64,000 nucleotides of DNA, from NCBI GenBank assembly GCA_026770025.1, contig JAMXDE010000043.1, positions 310,001 to 374,000 on the forward strand, given 5' to 3'. The stretch comes from Craspedostauros australis (taxonomy: Eukaryota; Bacillariophyta; Bacillariophyceae; Mastogloiales; Achnanthaceae). Made by a program: the position numbers and the translations under genes. A model generated the notes under the pieces. It worked only from the letters and a program-made list of their open reading frames with translations. It was not told the DNA's origin and ran no database searches. Below are positions 1-10,602 of this stretch, in pieces (the stretch's first letter is position 1; every line of letters starts with the position of its first letter).

Positions 1-306
1 ACTCTCGTTGTCCGTCTGCGGCACAGATGTCGATCCAAACGGCGTTGCGCCAGTGCCGATTCGCTTCGTCCAACAACTTTCACTCCACTGCGAATCAGAG
101 TCGTTGGCGGTGTTGCCAATCTCCTTCTTGTTTTGCGATCTGTGATGCAACGCAATGCAATCGATTATATGGAATGGGGGGTTCAGACCGATGCTTCCAC
201 TCTGTTGCCGCCTCCCTTGGCTGTTGCTGTCGTCCTTTCTTGTTACTGTCTCTCGGTTGTGCCATCTCCGAATAACTCCGCTTCGTTTTCTCGGATGTCC
301 TGTCAA
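1..306 (-). other. Open frame running off the left edge, possible partial exon
   Basis: One minus-strand frame stays open from a TGA at 307-309 to the left edge (about 102 codons) without an in-frame ATG. If real it would be an internal or 3' exon. Its last part, nearest the edge, reads as a polar Ser/Asn/Asp-rich peptide (for example KKEIGNTANDSDSQWS), which looks more protein-like than its surroundings. I recognise no family and found no decisive splice acceptor. It may be chance. Confidence 0.2.
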
Positions 307-467
307 TCACAACAGCGTGACGACCGTCGGTGATGGTGTCGATCATGGCGCCATGTCTTTGCACACAACTCGTGAAGTATCGGCGCAGCTGTCGCCAGTC
401 ATTCCGTCCAACAACAGCGCATCAAATCGTCCTCTCTCTTTTTGTGTTCGCGCTCCACCACAATAAA

Positions 468-485
468 TAGAGGGGTTCGAGTGGC
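468..485 (+). repeat. Left copy of 18-bp perfect inverted repeat (candidate TIR)
   Basis: TAGAGGGGTTCGAGTGGC on the + strand recurs exactly on the - strand at 3622-3639. The outermost dinucleotide at both ends is TA, as expected if a TA target had been duplicated around a 16-bp terminal repeat. An exact 18-mer match within 64 kb is not expected by chance. Similarity does not extend inward or outward. Confidence 0.45.
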
Positions 486-3400
486 TATTTTTTGGCATGG
501 CCGGCGACCCCAGCCAATCAAATGGCTTAGACTTTATCATTGTTACGAGCAAGCCATCCCATTGAAGGGTGAATTGAGGGGAGTTTGGGTCAATTTTCCC
601 CAGCTTTGTTGCGCTTGGGGTTCTCATTTGGAACCGTGTGACGCAGACGATCTGTTCCCTGTCTGATCGATTCTCGTTGTGAACGCTGACAGAGGCGGTG
701 GGATTGCGTGGTCGGTTTCGCACGAGGAATTGTGGAACTTTGACACTTTCTCAGAAATCACGTATTGAGCAAATAAACTGTAATTATTTACGTGCAGTAT
801 CTCCGTTTGAGTATCTCTACGCGACAAACTTCATTGTCGTAACAGAACGACGATTCCGACCGATACGTTCATGATATTGTTGTGATGGTACTATAGTATG
901 CTCAGTATTGTTGTCGCTTAATACTAGTACTACACAAATAGTACCAAGACATACGCAAAATTGACAAAATTGTTTTCTACAAAATCCCAACAAAACAAGG
1001 ACAGAAGTGTTCCTTTGATGTGAACGGCGACACAGCAGTTGGCTGTTGAGATACTTCTGTTGGTAGTATCCGTTTTGGTATCATGTCGTCGGCTGTGACT
1101 TTGTGAACACAGTTGTGAGTGAGATTCTGGGTCTTTGTGTGACACCAGAAAACACCAACACCAACATCGGCATCAAGATCGACAATGGCATCGGTGCTGT
1201 CGTCGAGTACAAGTACCCACAGGTCTGTGCTCGCTAGCAGGATGAGCTCACGCTACAAATGTACGCAATGCTTGGCACACCGGCCATATGCAACACATGC
1301 GCACATCACAGCAAACCAATAACAAAAATGACAATGCTGATTACAATGGTGTAAACACGCTGCTGTCGGTCACAGTCACCACTGTGGCCTGCAATATGGG
1401 TTGAATTCAAGATTGCAACTTTGGCAACTTCACTCATGGGGCATCTGCCTTGGTGGTGGGCATGCCATATTGGCCGCAGCACAGGACCCACCCACCCATC
1501 TATTCATCCATGAAGATCATCCATCCTTGTACAAGTTCCGGCATTGGCATCCAGGTTGGGATCTTTCCTCTACATTCAATGGGCAGAGATCCTTTGAAAA
1601 GTGTATGATTGTTGGTGTTGGAAAGAGTGTTGGAGCAATGTTGTGGTGGCCTTGCGCAAGCAACAGGAAGCTTTGACACCATTGGACTCCATTCAACCTC
1701 AAGCATCCAGCTGTGTCGACATGTACATGCGTGTATATGTCAAGATGTACGTGTATATGTGCATCGTTCACCTGTTAATCTCTTATTCATGTACGGACGG
1801 TACAACTACATTCGTGTCAATTGTATACTGTGATTTGTCAGAATCACAGTGGAAATGGAACACACAAAAATGAGCAGAATTTCTGGAGGAAATTTGCAAT
1901 CGACGATTTCTGAGAGAATTGGAAATATCGTCCGTCCATCCATCAATGGTACCAAGAGAATCTTGAGGTACTTCCTAACTAAACCTCAGATGACGATATC
2001 ATCTGACAGACTACTGCATCACCAATGGAACGTGACATCTGGAGCGCAGAAGGACTCCTACTGACGTTGACAGGATGTCATTGTGTCACCACGTTGACAT
2101 CTGTCTCCAAGTCAGAGCAGGAGGCAAAGATCCAATGACCGAAGGGCATCAAGATCATGGATACAGGAGATGAACTTCAAATGGTAAGTACTCATGGAGT
2201 AGGAACCAGAAGTGAATGAATGGAGTGTCGAATGCGGAGTACGCATTGAACACGGAGCATGGTGTAGCACAAAACACATAATGCTGAGACAGAGAGAATA
2301 CAAAGAGCATCGAGAGAGCATCTCGCACACCAACTCATAGTCGGAGACTGAATCTACAAAACAGATTGAAGCGCCAAGAGCATCGGGCAAGAGAACGGGC
2401 GTACACCGAGAGGATCGGAGTAGCCAAGTAATGAAATAGTAAACAGACGACTATCAACCAACACCATCTTCCACGATCGTAGGTTACCGTGAGTGGAACT
2501 TGCCAACACTGTTTTTGCATTGGCAATGTGTGGTCTGATGAGATGGTGAAGACAGAGCAAAGGAACAATGTATACACCATGCATGCCCACTTCGATTGTT
2601 GCAAAGGATGATGGTGCATTGCTGAAACGATCAGTGACATAAGCATAGCATGCCAAGCCCATAACTTGGCGCACCGCACATCTGCAACAGACAGGAGGTT
2701 CTGCAATGAATGACAACTCTGTTGCTTTGCTACAGTGAGGAAATGTGTGACGGATCCCATCAGGTTGTCCACTACAGCTGGGACAGTCTTTGTTTGGTGT
2801 GATATGAGACAGGATGGAGCATCCCCCAGGTGTCGATACTATCTATCTCTAGAGGCACATTGGCATGGCATGGTGTGGCAGGGATGGATAGATGGATGGT
2901 TGTTTGTTGAATGCCAAGTATGGCATGGCTGAGTATGAGAGGGTGGGAGACTGTTGTGTTGGAGTATATTTGTTGTTGGGAATTGTTTGTTGGCATGGCT
3001 TGGGTTCTTGGTGTGACATGCTTCTTCTTCCACTCTCGATCCCACTTCCACATGAGCTACATACTTGCTCTGCAGATGAAGTTGACTTGGAAGGAAGGGA
3101 GGGAGGAGGTAGTGTCAATTGGCAGTGTTGTCAACAAGTTTCTGAATGAGTTGTGTTGAGAGTTGAGCATGGATTGCCACACAAGAAACCAACGCTCCTC
3201 CTCGTTGCCAACAACGCGAATAGACCACAGATCAAAGTACTCAAGTTTTGGCATTATCGTCCTTATTTTTTAACAGTGTGCATTGTTTTGACAGAAAGAA
3301 ACAAGAAGAGACAAGAATCATCCGATGATTCGCGTACAAGAGATACAAAAAGAGAGAGATTTGGACAATCGAATCAATCATTTTGGTTCAGATTGGGCAA

Positions 3401-3621
3401 AAATGCGAAAAACCATGTTGGTACCATGAGGAAACAAACAGTTTGACGAAACAGTGTGGGAAACAGGGAAGGAAGAAAGCGAATCGTGACGTCACATGGG
3501 CATTGCAAAGACCTAAATCCCCACGTAAGTGGCTGTCTCCATTGCGTCCAGACAAGTCTCAATAGCGGGGCTCCCCCTGGAATTCGGACAGCCCGGCGTG
3601 TCCCAGTACCCAAGTTCTGGG

Positions 3622-3639
3622 GCCACTCGAACCCCTCTA
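3622..3639 (-). repeat. Right copy of 18-bp perfect inverted repeat (candidate TIR)
   Basis: Exact reverse complement of 468-485 and also bounded by TA. Together the copies would delimit an element of about 3.17 kb (470-3637) without a recognisable transposase, so a non-autonomous element if it is one. The transposase-like gene at 4397-7603 lies just outside this interval, and no further copy of the repeat was seen beyond it. Confidence 0.45.
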
Positions 3640-4209
3640 ATAGCACGTTGGTGGACGGAAGAATTATCCGTCCGCGGGCTTGAACTTCTTCTTTTGTCAC
3701 TCACGTCAGCACTCTAGTGCTCGATCAGTGAGTCGACCAACTGTTTGCAATCAAGAGTCTAATCAAATTTCTGGGATTTTGAAACTAATTGCATATACAT
3801 AATCCTCGTAGTCTATTTACATATGCTGGACCCTTTCAGCTTGTACTTTGTTTCATTTTAAGTTTTATGGAGTGATCTATGTGTACATTGCAGTCGCGTT
3901 GATCCTACAGCAGAAAACTCGTCAGTTTCTGCCGAAGGTTCGATAGTGTTCTCATGTATTTATCATGAGGTGACCAGTCACGGACTTGCTTCGGAAGGTG
4001 CCGGTGGTTTGGTACGCGTTAATTACACGTTAGCATGTGGCGCATGATTCCACATTCTGCTTGTCACAAAACAGATGACACAAAACACATCACACAAAAC
4101 ACATCATCTCCATCATTTCGCAAAATCGCGCCACACTTTGGCTCCATTCACAACTGTCCTCGCCAATGCCCGGCACACTCGCCCTTTCGCTCAATGCACG
4201 TTCTCGTCA

Positions 4210-4210
<1 letters not shown>

Positions 4211-4258
<48 letters not shown>

Positions 4259-4282
4259 TGTTGTTGTTGTTGTTGTTGTTGT
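4211..4282. repeat. (AGT)16 followed by (TTG)8 microsatellite
   Basis: Sixteen AGT units (4211-4258) run directly into about eight TTG units (to 4282). The frame that later becomes the transposase-like ORF reads through it as a Ser run followed by a Cys run. This is more likely 5' leader sequence than protein, because a better start codon lies at 4397. Confidence 0.9.
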
Positions 4283-4396
4283 CAACGAATGGTCCACCCA
4301 TCATCGCATGCTCTCCTTTCGTCACTTCGTCCTCCACCTGTGCAGTTCATCACATCCATCTTGCAAGCAACACTACTCTACAGCAACAACTGCATC

Positions 4397-7300
4397 ATGC
4401 CTTTCTCTACCACTGCCAAGGCCCTCTCCAAGGATGGCAACCCCTCCCCCAGTAAGAAACCTCGCGCTCACCCTGTGTCTGCTCCTCCTGTCGATTCGAA
4501 GGGTGACTTGCTACCTACTGCTGAACAACTGTTGCCTGACAAGCCGTCCGCTGCGTTGAGGAAGCCGAGCACCATCACGCGAGTGATCGATGTGAAGCCG
4601 ATGCATGCAGCGGATGGCAACCTCGTCCCGAACGGCATGCATGCGCACGCTCGTGAGCTGCACGTGTTCGTACACATCCTCGACAACAACGGAGGCGTCT
4701 ACGACGACTCCCATGTCAGGGTGCGTTCGGAGGGACGAGGTGTCGGCGATGGTACGTTGGTGAGCGTTATCGTGAACGCGCCAACTCCGGTTGAGCCTCT
4801 TGTTGCGGCTGATGTTGCACCACCGGTCAAGCCGACCCCACCAGGGAGGCTTCTCCGGCGCTGCAACACGGTAGCTGCTGGGGGGTACGCAGATCCCTCA
4901 AATGAGAGCGACAGCACGTATGTTGACGAAAAGGAGGAACAGACACGCGCCGGCAGGGGCGGGAGGGGCGGGAAGTTTGGGCATGATCCGGAGGAGGAGA
5001 GCTGGAGGCGCGATGCTATCGTTCGTGTGATGGCAGAGCTTGGATCTAACCTAGATCCAAAACTGTTGCGGTCAATGCCGAAAAAAGGGTTCGTCCTCAC
5101 AGGCAGACACAATCGAACCATCTGGAGTAACATCAAACAGATGTGGAGTGTCGTATCGTGTGCGCTTTGGACTGTCCTGCTTCCAGAAGAGGAGGTGCCA
5201 ACTCGTCAGATGGAACAGGTGGTTGCATACGTGCGCGGTCAGGTTGAGCTTCCTCCGACAATGTTGGCATCTAACCTGTACACCCTCTGCTTGCTCGGAG
5301 AAACTACATCATCCTGCACGGTGAGAGCTGCTTTGGCCATGTCTGCGCCTCATGCACTGTGTACTGCTATCTTGGACAAGCACGCACATGGATTATCGGA
5401 GGAACAGAAGGCGCGCATGCTTCCCAAACGCGACATCATCACGCACAGCCAGGCCTGTACCTTGCGGGGTTACTACGACATCTTGAGCAACGGCAAAGTC
5501 ATCCCATCCCGAGTTCTCCAGTATCGCGTGCGTGCCTGTGATCTCTCTGGTGTGGTGTCCTTCCTCATGACCACTACTACATACAAGGCGGGGCTGAGTC
5601 ACACGGTACAGTATGGGGGGGTTGAATTCGAAAATGTCCCGGTGTTCGATCGAGGTGGCACGACCATCCGAGAATTATTTGGCATGTACTCGTCCACTAC
5701 AAACAGCCCAGTGGGAAGGCCCGCGTTCACCACCATTACTAACCTGCTCACACGCAAAAGCAAGATCAAGACGGGGCTTTCTTCCTTTGAGAGTTACTTC
5801 TGGATGGCAACCGAAAAACTGAAACACGCAATTTTGCGCCTAGTAGAGCTACTCAAGGCTAAGTATGAAGCGAGCGGAGCGGAGAAAAACGATGCAGCTG
5901 TGGATGCCAATGACAGGATCCGCCACGACAACGATGACCCCCATGACGTCATCTCACCACATTTGCGCACAGCAGAGTCTCTGTTGCACGAACTTGAACT
6001 GCTTGTTGTGTTCGTCAAATGGGAATTCACCGCGTCACACATGCAGCTCGAGTGTGATGACCCCATGCATTCCGCCGCGTTCGCTCTCACCACCGAAAAG
6101 GAGAAGAAGAAGGGAACAACCAACCAACGCAAACCACGTACCAACAAGCACAAATGCAAGAAGAACACTGCTGTAACAAAGGACAGTCCAACCATCACAA
6201 TTGACATTTCTTCCGCCACCGCAAACCAACAACCACGCAAAGTATGCAACCATTGTGGAGCAGCAATGCGATTTGTGGATGATCATTTTGTCCCATTCGT
6301 CACATTGCTTAAGGACAACGAACTCGCGGAACACAAGGACGAATTGCAATCAATGCTTGAGGCGGCCCCGGGATTCGCCAATGAAATTGTTAACTACATG
6401 GCTCACAAAGTGCGTGCCAAAGTGCAATTCCGACAAATCGCCTTTTATCAATCCGAACTCAATGATAAGCCTGAAAAAGCCTATGTGGTACTCGACCATA
6501 AGCAAAAAATTCTACCAACAGGCCAAGGCGAAGCCCAGCAAGAATATTGGGGGAAGAAGGGGATGTCACTGCTTGGGGCAATGGTCATCACGTGTCGCAA
6601 TGACATTTTTACTTATCGGTTCATCGACATTGTGGTCGATGAAAGACCAACACAAGACACACTTCAAGTTGGTGGACTGCTGGAGATTGTGCAAAAAAAG
6701 GTCAAAGATATTCTCCCATCCGTGACTGAAATCATCTTACAGAGCGATAACGCGTGTTGTTTTGCCAGTCACGAGCACATCGCGCTCATCACGTCCAAAC
6801 TCAACAAGAACCTCAGGCAACGAAACGCGGCCAAAATCATCGCGTGGATCTACACAGAGGCCCAAACTGGTAAGAGCATGCTGGACACCCACTTCGCGTA
6901 CATCACACGTGTACTGCGAAAATACGTGCAAAGCGGACGTGACATCAAGACCCCGCTCCAACTCTTCCACGCACTGGTAGCCGGTGACATCGCGGGAACA
7001 ACAACAGTACTTGCCAACGCGGCGCTCCTGGCAGGCAACAGCACGATGTTGCCAGGTGCACCAAAACGACGATTCCGCGCATCTGAACAACAGGTACGTA
7101 TGACTCACGAGGTGAAGTACGACGATGACCAGGCGCGGTTGGTGGCTGCATCTGGCATCACCGAAGACGTCGTGGTGAAGAGCACCGAATGGGAGGGCTG
7201 GAGTATCAACGAGTTGGGTGTTGTCGAGGACGATTCGCACATGTCCGAGAAGCTGCCAATCACGTCCGAATCATTCAGGAAGACGGACAAGACGCGAAAA

Positions 7301-7603
7301 CTCGGGCGCACAGCGGCAGAGAGCAAGGCGCTGGTGTTCGGCAAGGCCATCCAAGACGGACAACAACACCTGCCATCCGATCACACCACGGCACTACAAG
7401 ACCAGACCGCGGAAACAGAACACCCACCACTCGCAGTACAAGGCTGGGCAAGCAAAACAACGCGCAAACCCGCGGAACTACCAGACTACGTTGTGGCAAA
7501 ATTGAAGGACATCTGTGAAGCGTCCGCGAAGGACCCGAAAAACAGACCGTCCGAACATGAAGCACACGAGAAACTGATGAAGAACGAAAAAAACGAAAAC
7601 TGA
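4397..7603 (+). CDS. DDE/RNase H-fold transposase-like protein, intact ORF
   Basis: A 1,068-residue ORF from ATG 4397. The same frame is open upstream to an ATG at 4166, but only through a translated microsatellite. The N-terminal third is low-complexity and shows no domain. A CxxC pair (VCNHCGAAM, 6242-6270) precedes a catalytic-looking region: VVLDHKQK (about 6485), WGKKGMSLLGAMVI (about 6550-6590), LQSDNACC (about 6736-6760) and TEAQTGKSMLDTHFAYI (about 6853-6905). The order of D, SDN and a late E/D, with a strand-like block between, matches an animal and protist transposase-like family that reads FGKRG..SDNAGCY..EPQAGK; I cannot name the superfamily. The probable acidic residues are those in LDHK, QSDNA and the EAQ..LDTH block. 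The C-terminus is charged and linker-like. The intact frame argues for recent activity or domestication. No convincing terminal inverted repeats were found around it. Confidence 0.65.
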   Translation: MPFSTTAKALSKDGNPSPSKKPRAHPVSAPPVDSKGDLLPTAEQLLPDKPSAALRKPSTITRVIDVKPMHAADGNLVPNGMHAHARELHVFVHILDNNGGVYDDSHVRVRSEGRGVGDGTLVSVIVNAPTPVEPLVAADVAPPVKPTPPGRLLRRCNTVAAGGYADPSNESDSTYVDEKEEQTRAGRGGRGGKFGHDPEEESWRRDAIVRVMAELGSNLDPKLLRSMPKKGFVLTGRHNRTIWSNIKQMWSVVSCALWTVLLPEEEVPTRQMEQVVAYVRGQVELPPTMLASNLYTLCLLGETTSSCTVRAALAMSAPHALCTAILDKHAHGLSEEQKARMLPKRDIITHSQACTLRGYYDILSNGKVIPSRVLQYRVRACDLSGVVSFLMTTTTYKAGLSHTVQYGGVEFENVPVFDRGGTTIRELFGMYSSTTNSPVGRPAFTTITNLLTRKSKIKTGLSSFESYFWMATEKLKHAILRLVELLKAKYEASGAEKNDAAVDANDRIRHDNDDPHDVISPHLRTAESLLHELELLVVFVKWEFTASHMQLECDDPMHSAAFALTTEKEKKKGTTNQRKPRTNKHKCKKNTAVTKDSPTITIDISSATANQQPRKVCNHCGAAMRFVDDHFVPFVTLLKDNELAEHKDELQSMLEAAPGFANEIVNYMAHKVRAKVQFRQIAFYQSELNDKPEKAYVVLDHKQKILPTGQGEAQQEYWGKKGMSLLGAMVITCRNDIFTYRFIDIVVDERPTQDTLQVGGLLEIVQKKVKDILPSVTEIILQSDNACCFASHEHIALITSKLNKNLRQRNAAKIIAWIYTEAQTGKSMLDTHFAYITRVLRKYVQSGRDIKTPLQLFHALVAGDIAGTTTVLANAALLAGNSTMLPGAPKRRFRASEQQVRMTHEVKYDDDQARLVAASGITEDVVVKSTEWEGWSINELGVVEDDSHMSEKLPITSESFRKTDKTRKLGRTAAESKALVFGKAIQDGQQHLPSDHTTALQDQTAETEHPPLAVQGWASKTTRKPAELPDYVVAKLKDICEASAKDPKNRPSEHEAHEKLMKNEKNEN

Positions 7604-7631
7604 CTGGTACGTCCAACTGCACGCAAATCCC

Positions 7632-7919
7632 ATGCGCGTAAAAGCGTCGCTGTTTGCAGCGTACAGTGCCAAACAACGCAAACAAAAGAAGGAGGCTGCT
7701 CTCATCAAGACAGCAACCAACACAACAAGCAAAGCAACAGCAACATCCAGAATCGTGGCGACCAACAATGAATCAGCTGGAACAGAGGAGGAACAGAGGG
7801 AAGAGGAGTTGCAGAGAGAGGAAGAGCAACTGGACCATCAGATGTGGTGTGATGCTCACACCATGAAGGCGAACAGAGAAAGTGAGGCTGTGTTGGGTGA
7901 TGAGACCGAAACTCCGTGA
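7632..7919 (+). CDS. Small K/E-rich ORF directly after the transposase-like gene
   Basis: A 95-codon frame starting 28 bases after the transposase-like stop codon. It is rich in Lys/Gln at its start and Glu/Arg in the middle (REEELQREEEQLD), suggesting a coiled coil. The frame is also open upstream through the A7 run at 7587-7593. Loss of one A there would fuse it to the transposase-like ORF as its C-terminal tail. It may therefore be a tail lost by frameshift, a tail hidden by a homopolymer miscall, or chance. No family recognised. Confidence 0.3.
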   Translation: MRVKASLFAAYSAKQRKQKKEAALIKTATNTTSKATATSRIVATNNESAGTEEEQREEELQREEEQLDHQMWCDAHTMKANRESEAVLGDETETP

Positions 7920-10602
7920 TGGGAGTGCATCACCGCGATAACACTAGTTGTGGAGTTTTGTGGGCGACAGATCATGCTACTATAACGAGTCTAGAGGCCA
8001 CCCCAAAACCATCCAAACATCTGCTTATCATGCTATATCTCAACAACACATCGTTTGCAATTAAATCTAAACATTGCATTCAGACGCCTGACTATAGGTT
8101 ATACAGAATATCAAAGTTAAATTGACATAGAAATTGTTTTTATTGTCATGTTTGACCACCACACAGTTGTGTGGTGAATTCGAAAAATTCTGGATGGCAC
8201 AATGTTGCCCTCCCCTCAGCACCCATGATCATCATCATCATCGTTGTATTTCTTCAAACTGCGCACCACAATGGCTCTGTATGCTCCCCAGCTATCCACT
8301 CCATGAAGGACAGAACATTTCTGCCACATTGCACACCCCAAAGTGTCGATACACTGAAAAAGAGCGATTTCAAAAAACGAAGTGCAAGCTGGATGCGGTA
8401 TGGATACGGATCCATATCTCATCCACAGGACCCTTTCAGCCCCTCCACGTGACCCTCGTGCATTCCCACACTACCTGGCGACATGCTGATGCATCCAGAC
8501 TGGGCTGGGTGTGGAGGGTTCCGATGGTGCGCCTCCATTTGGTGATGGCCCTGTTGGTTTTGGGTGCCCCACCAAAAATGACAGGTCTGCACTCATTCCA
8601 TGCTGCAGCCTCTTCCAGACCGTTGCAGCAGCTCGAACTTCGCGACGTGCATCTTCAGATGATGCCGCACGGATCTTGTATGGGTGACTTGGCGATTGGG
8701 CAGCTTGATGATGCTGCCCCCTCACTGCCAAAGTCACATGGCAGGTTCGCCACGATCCGCCCAACAAAACTCTTGCCCTCCACCTTTTCCTCCGCGCGGA
8801 CACCTTCCCGGTCCCTCCCGAGCCTCAAACTTCGTGGGGACCTTGATGGTGACCTCCTGGATGCGTCTTGCCCATTCGCAGGTGTTGGTGTGGCCTGTGC
8901 ATGGAATACACAGGCTACATCCAACGAGCCAATCTGCCGCCATTTTGAGACGTTTGCGCGGAGGCCTGCGGCGGCCCCAAATCAACCGCTCTCGCAGCCT
9001 CCGCTCGTCCACCCACCAAGGGTTGCATGGCGGTGACGTCCATGTGCTTGGATTTGTCATTGGGCCGCTGGTTGGTGCGGCGCTGACAATGCCGTTGGGT
9101 GGCCATTGTGATGTTTTTTTGGTGTTCCGCCATTGTCATCTTCTTGTGTCGAGTTTGGCGCTCTCGGCCAGTCGGGCATCCTGGGGGCTGAGGTAAATGT
9201 CAAACATTGCAACGAACGTACGAAAAATGTATGACACAAAACACTTCGAGAGTACCAACCTCACTCAACCATTCCACCACAACAAGGCATTGGTGAGAAC
9301 CTATCACATCATGCTGTGATTGGTGGTTCATGACGCAGCAGCCAGTTTGCTGACGTCGACGACGGATTGGACACGCACAGAGTAGATTGGACGTAAACGC
9401 GCACCCGCCGCTTCTCCCAGAACTCTACAACTAGCGCTATCGTGGACAGGGTGTTGGATGCTCTGATCGGAACGCCTGAAAAAGAGACTAAACAATTCAA
9501 AATGGGAACAACCTTGCTGAAACAAAGAACAGCAACGCGTTAACTTGGATCGATGTAGTCGTAGCCAAAAGGCTGAAACCCGAAGGAGATGGACGAATGT
9601 GCAAATCCATCGATCCATAAAAGGTAAAAATAGGAGGACCCGGAAATCGTAAATGGATCAGTATATGTTTTAGATCTACTAGGATTATGAATATGAGCTT
9701 AGTTTTTAAATCCGGGAAAAAAATATGGAATGTTGATTGCAAACAGTTGGTCGACTCGCTGATCGGGCTCCTAGCAAAACGTGAACTCCATCCACTGTTC
9801 GTGAAGGACGCCCTTTTTGATTCCTTCGAATGCATGTCAAACAAGAATTCGAAATCGATCTCATCGATTAGAAGAAGTTTACATATCTAAGATAGATAAA
9901 GGGCTTGTTCACATCCAAATGATTGGCGCCAAAATGACTCGACCGATCATTGTCGAATCAACAGACTGCAAATTGTGCACGAAAGCGACACGGAAACAAC
10001 GCGAGAAACACAAGAGAGTCATTCGCCGCAAACTGCTCTTTCCGCCTCTCACACACGATCATCTCCGCATGTGGCGTCTCCATACTTGTGATGTCGTGTC
10101 CGCATCATGCTGCGTGTCTGATAGGCGTGTCACGAGCACTGATTCCCACCAAGGCGATTTCAACTTCCAGAGTGTTCGCCGATCGGTTTTGGGTCATGTT
10201 TGATGCTGATGTTTGATGTTTCAGAGTGTGCTGGTTGACATCCACGTACGTAGCTCGAACTTGCATGGTACGTAATCACACTTCGATGTGGGTACTGGTG
10301 TCCGTAGTTGCAGCCGCTTGCAATAGGATCTTTCGGAGTGCACGACTGCAGATACATGTAGAGTACGAGCGACATGCAGATGTCCACATGTGGTTGATGT
10401 GAATGTCCATCATGCCAGGTTGATGTAAATGTCCATGTTGATGCTGACTGTGTGGTACTGGTCACCTCTTCTGCTCCGTCTCTCTCTCTCTCTCTTTTGC
10501 TTCTCCTCATAAAATCAAATTCATCTCATCAATCAACAGCCAGCAACAACAGAAACAGATAACAACAACAACCGCCGCCAACGAACGCATTCATCACACA
10601 CC
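7920..10602. other. Intergenic, no confident gene
   Basis: ORFs here are short or are unrecognisable readings of both strands. Minus-strand frames at 8450-9240 are GC-richer and contain a Cys/His cluster (CSLCIPCTGHTNTC) loosely like a gag zinc knuckle. Frames are broken and no other retroelement domain is visible, so this is at most a relic. A pyrimidine (TC)n tract lies at about 10480-10500, just upstream of the AlkB-like gene, followed by an A/C-rich leader. Confidence 0.4.

Larger units (their letters stand above)
307..4165. other. Gene-poor stretch bracketed by an inverted repeat
   Basis: Only short overlapping ORFs without recognisable domains occur here on either strand. Sequence is AT-leaning with GATGGATGG-type tracts near 2880-2900. 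The one structural signal is an 18-bp perfect inverted repeat at 468-485 and 3622-3639. I see no transposase, RNA gene or spliced gene inside. Confidence 0.5.

Noticed and set aside
468-485. GGTTCGAGTGG inside the inverted repeat resembles a tRNA B-box
   Set aside because: No A-box, acceptor stem or cloverleaf could be built around either copy.
7588-7594. Canonical A AAA AAC slippery heptamer in frame near the end of the transposase-like ORF
   Set aside because: A -1 shift there reaches a stop after about 15 codons (TAA at 7639). The long downstream frame lies in the +1 direction, so programmed -1 frameshifting does not explain it.
8134-9036. 300-codon plus-strand frame
   Set aside because: Mixed Ser/Pro/His composition, no domain or leader, and no splice support. 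The GC-rich opposite strand also looks broken.
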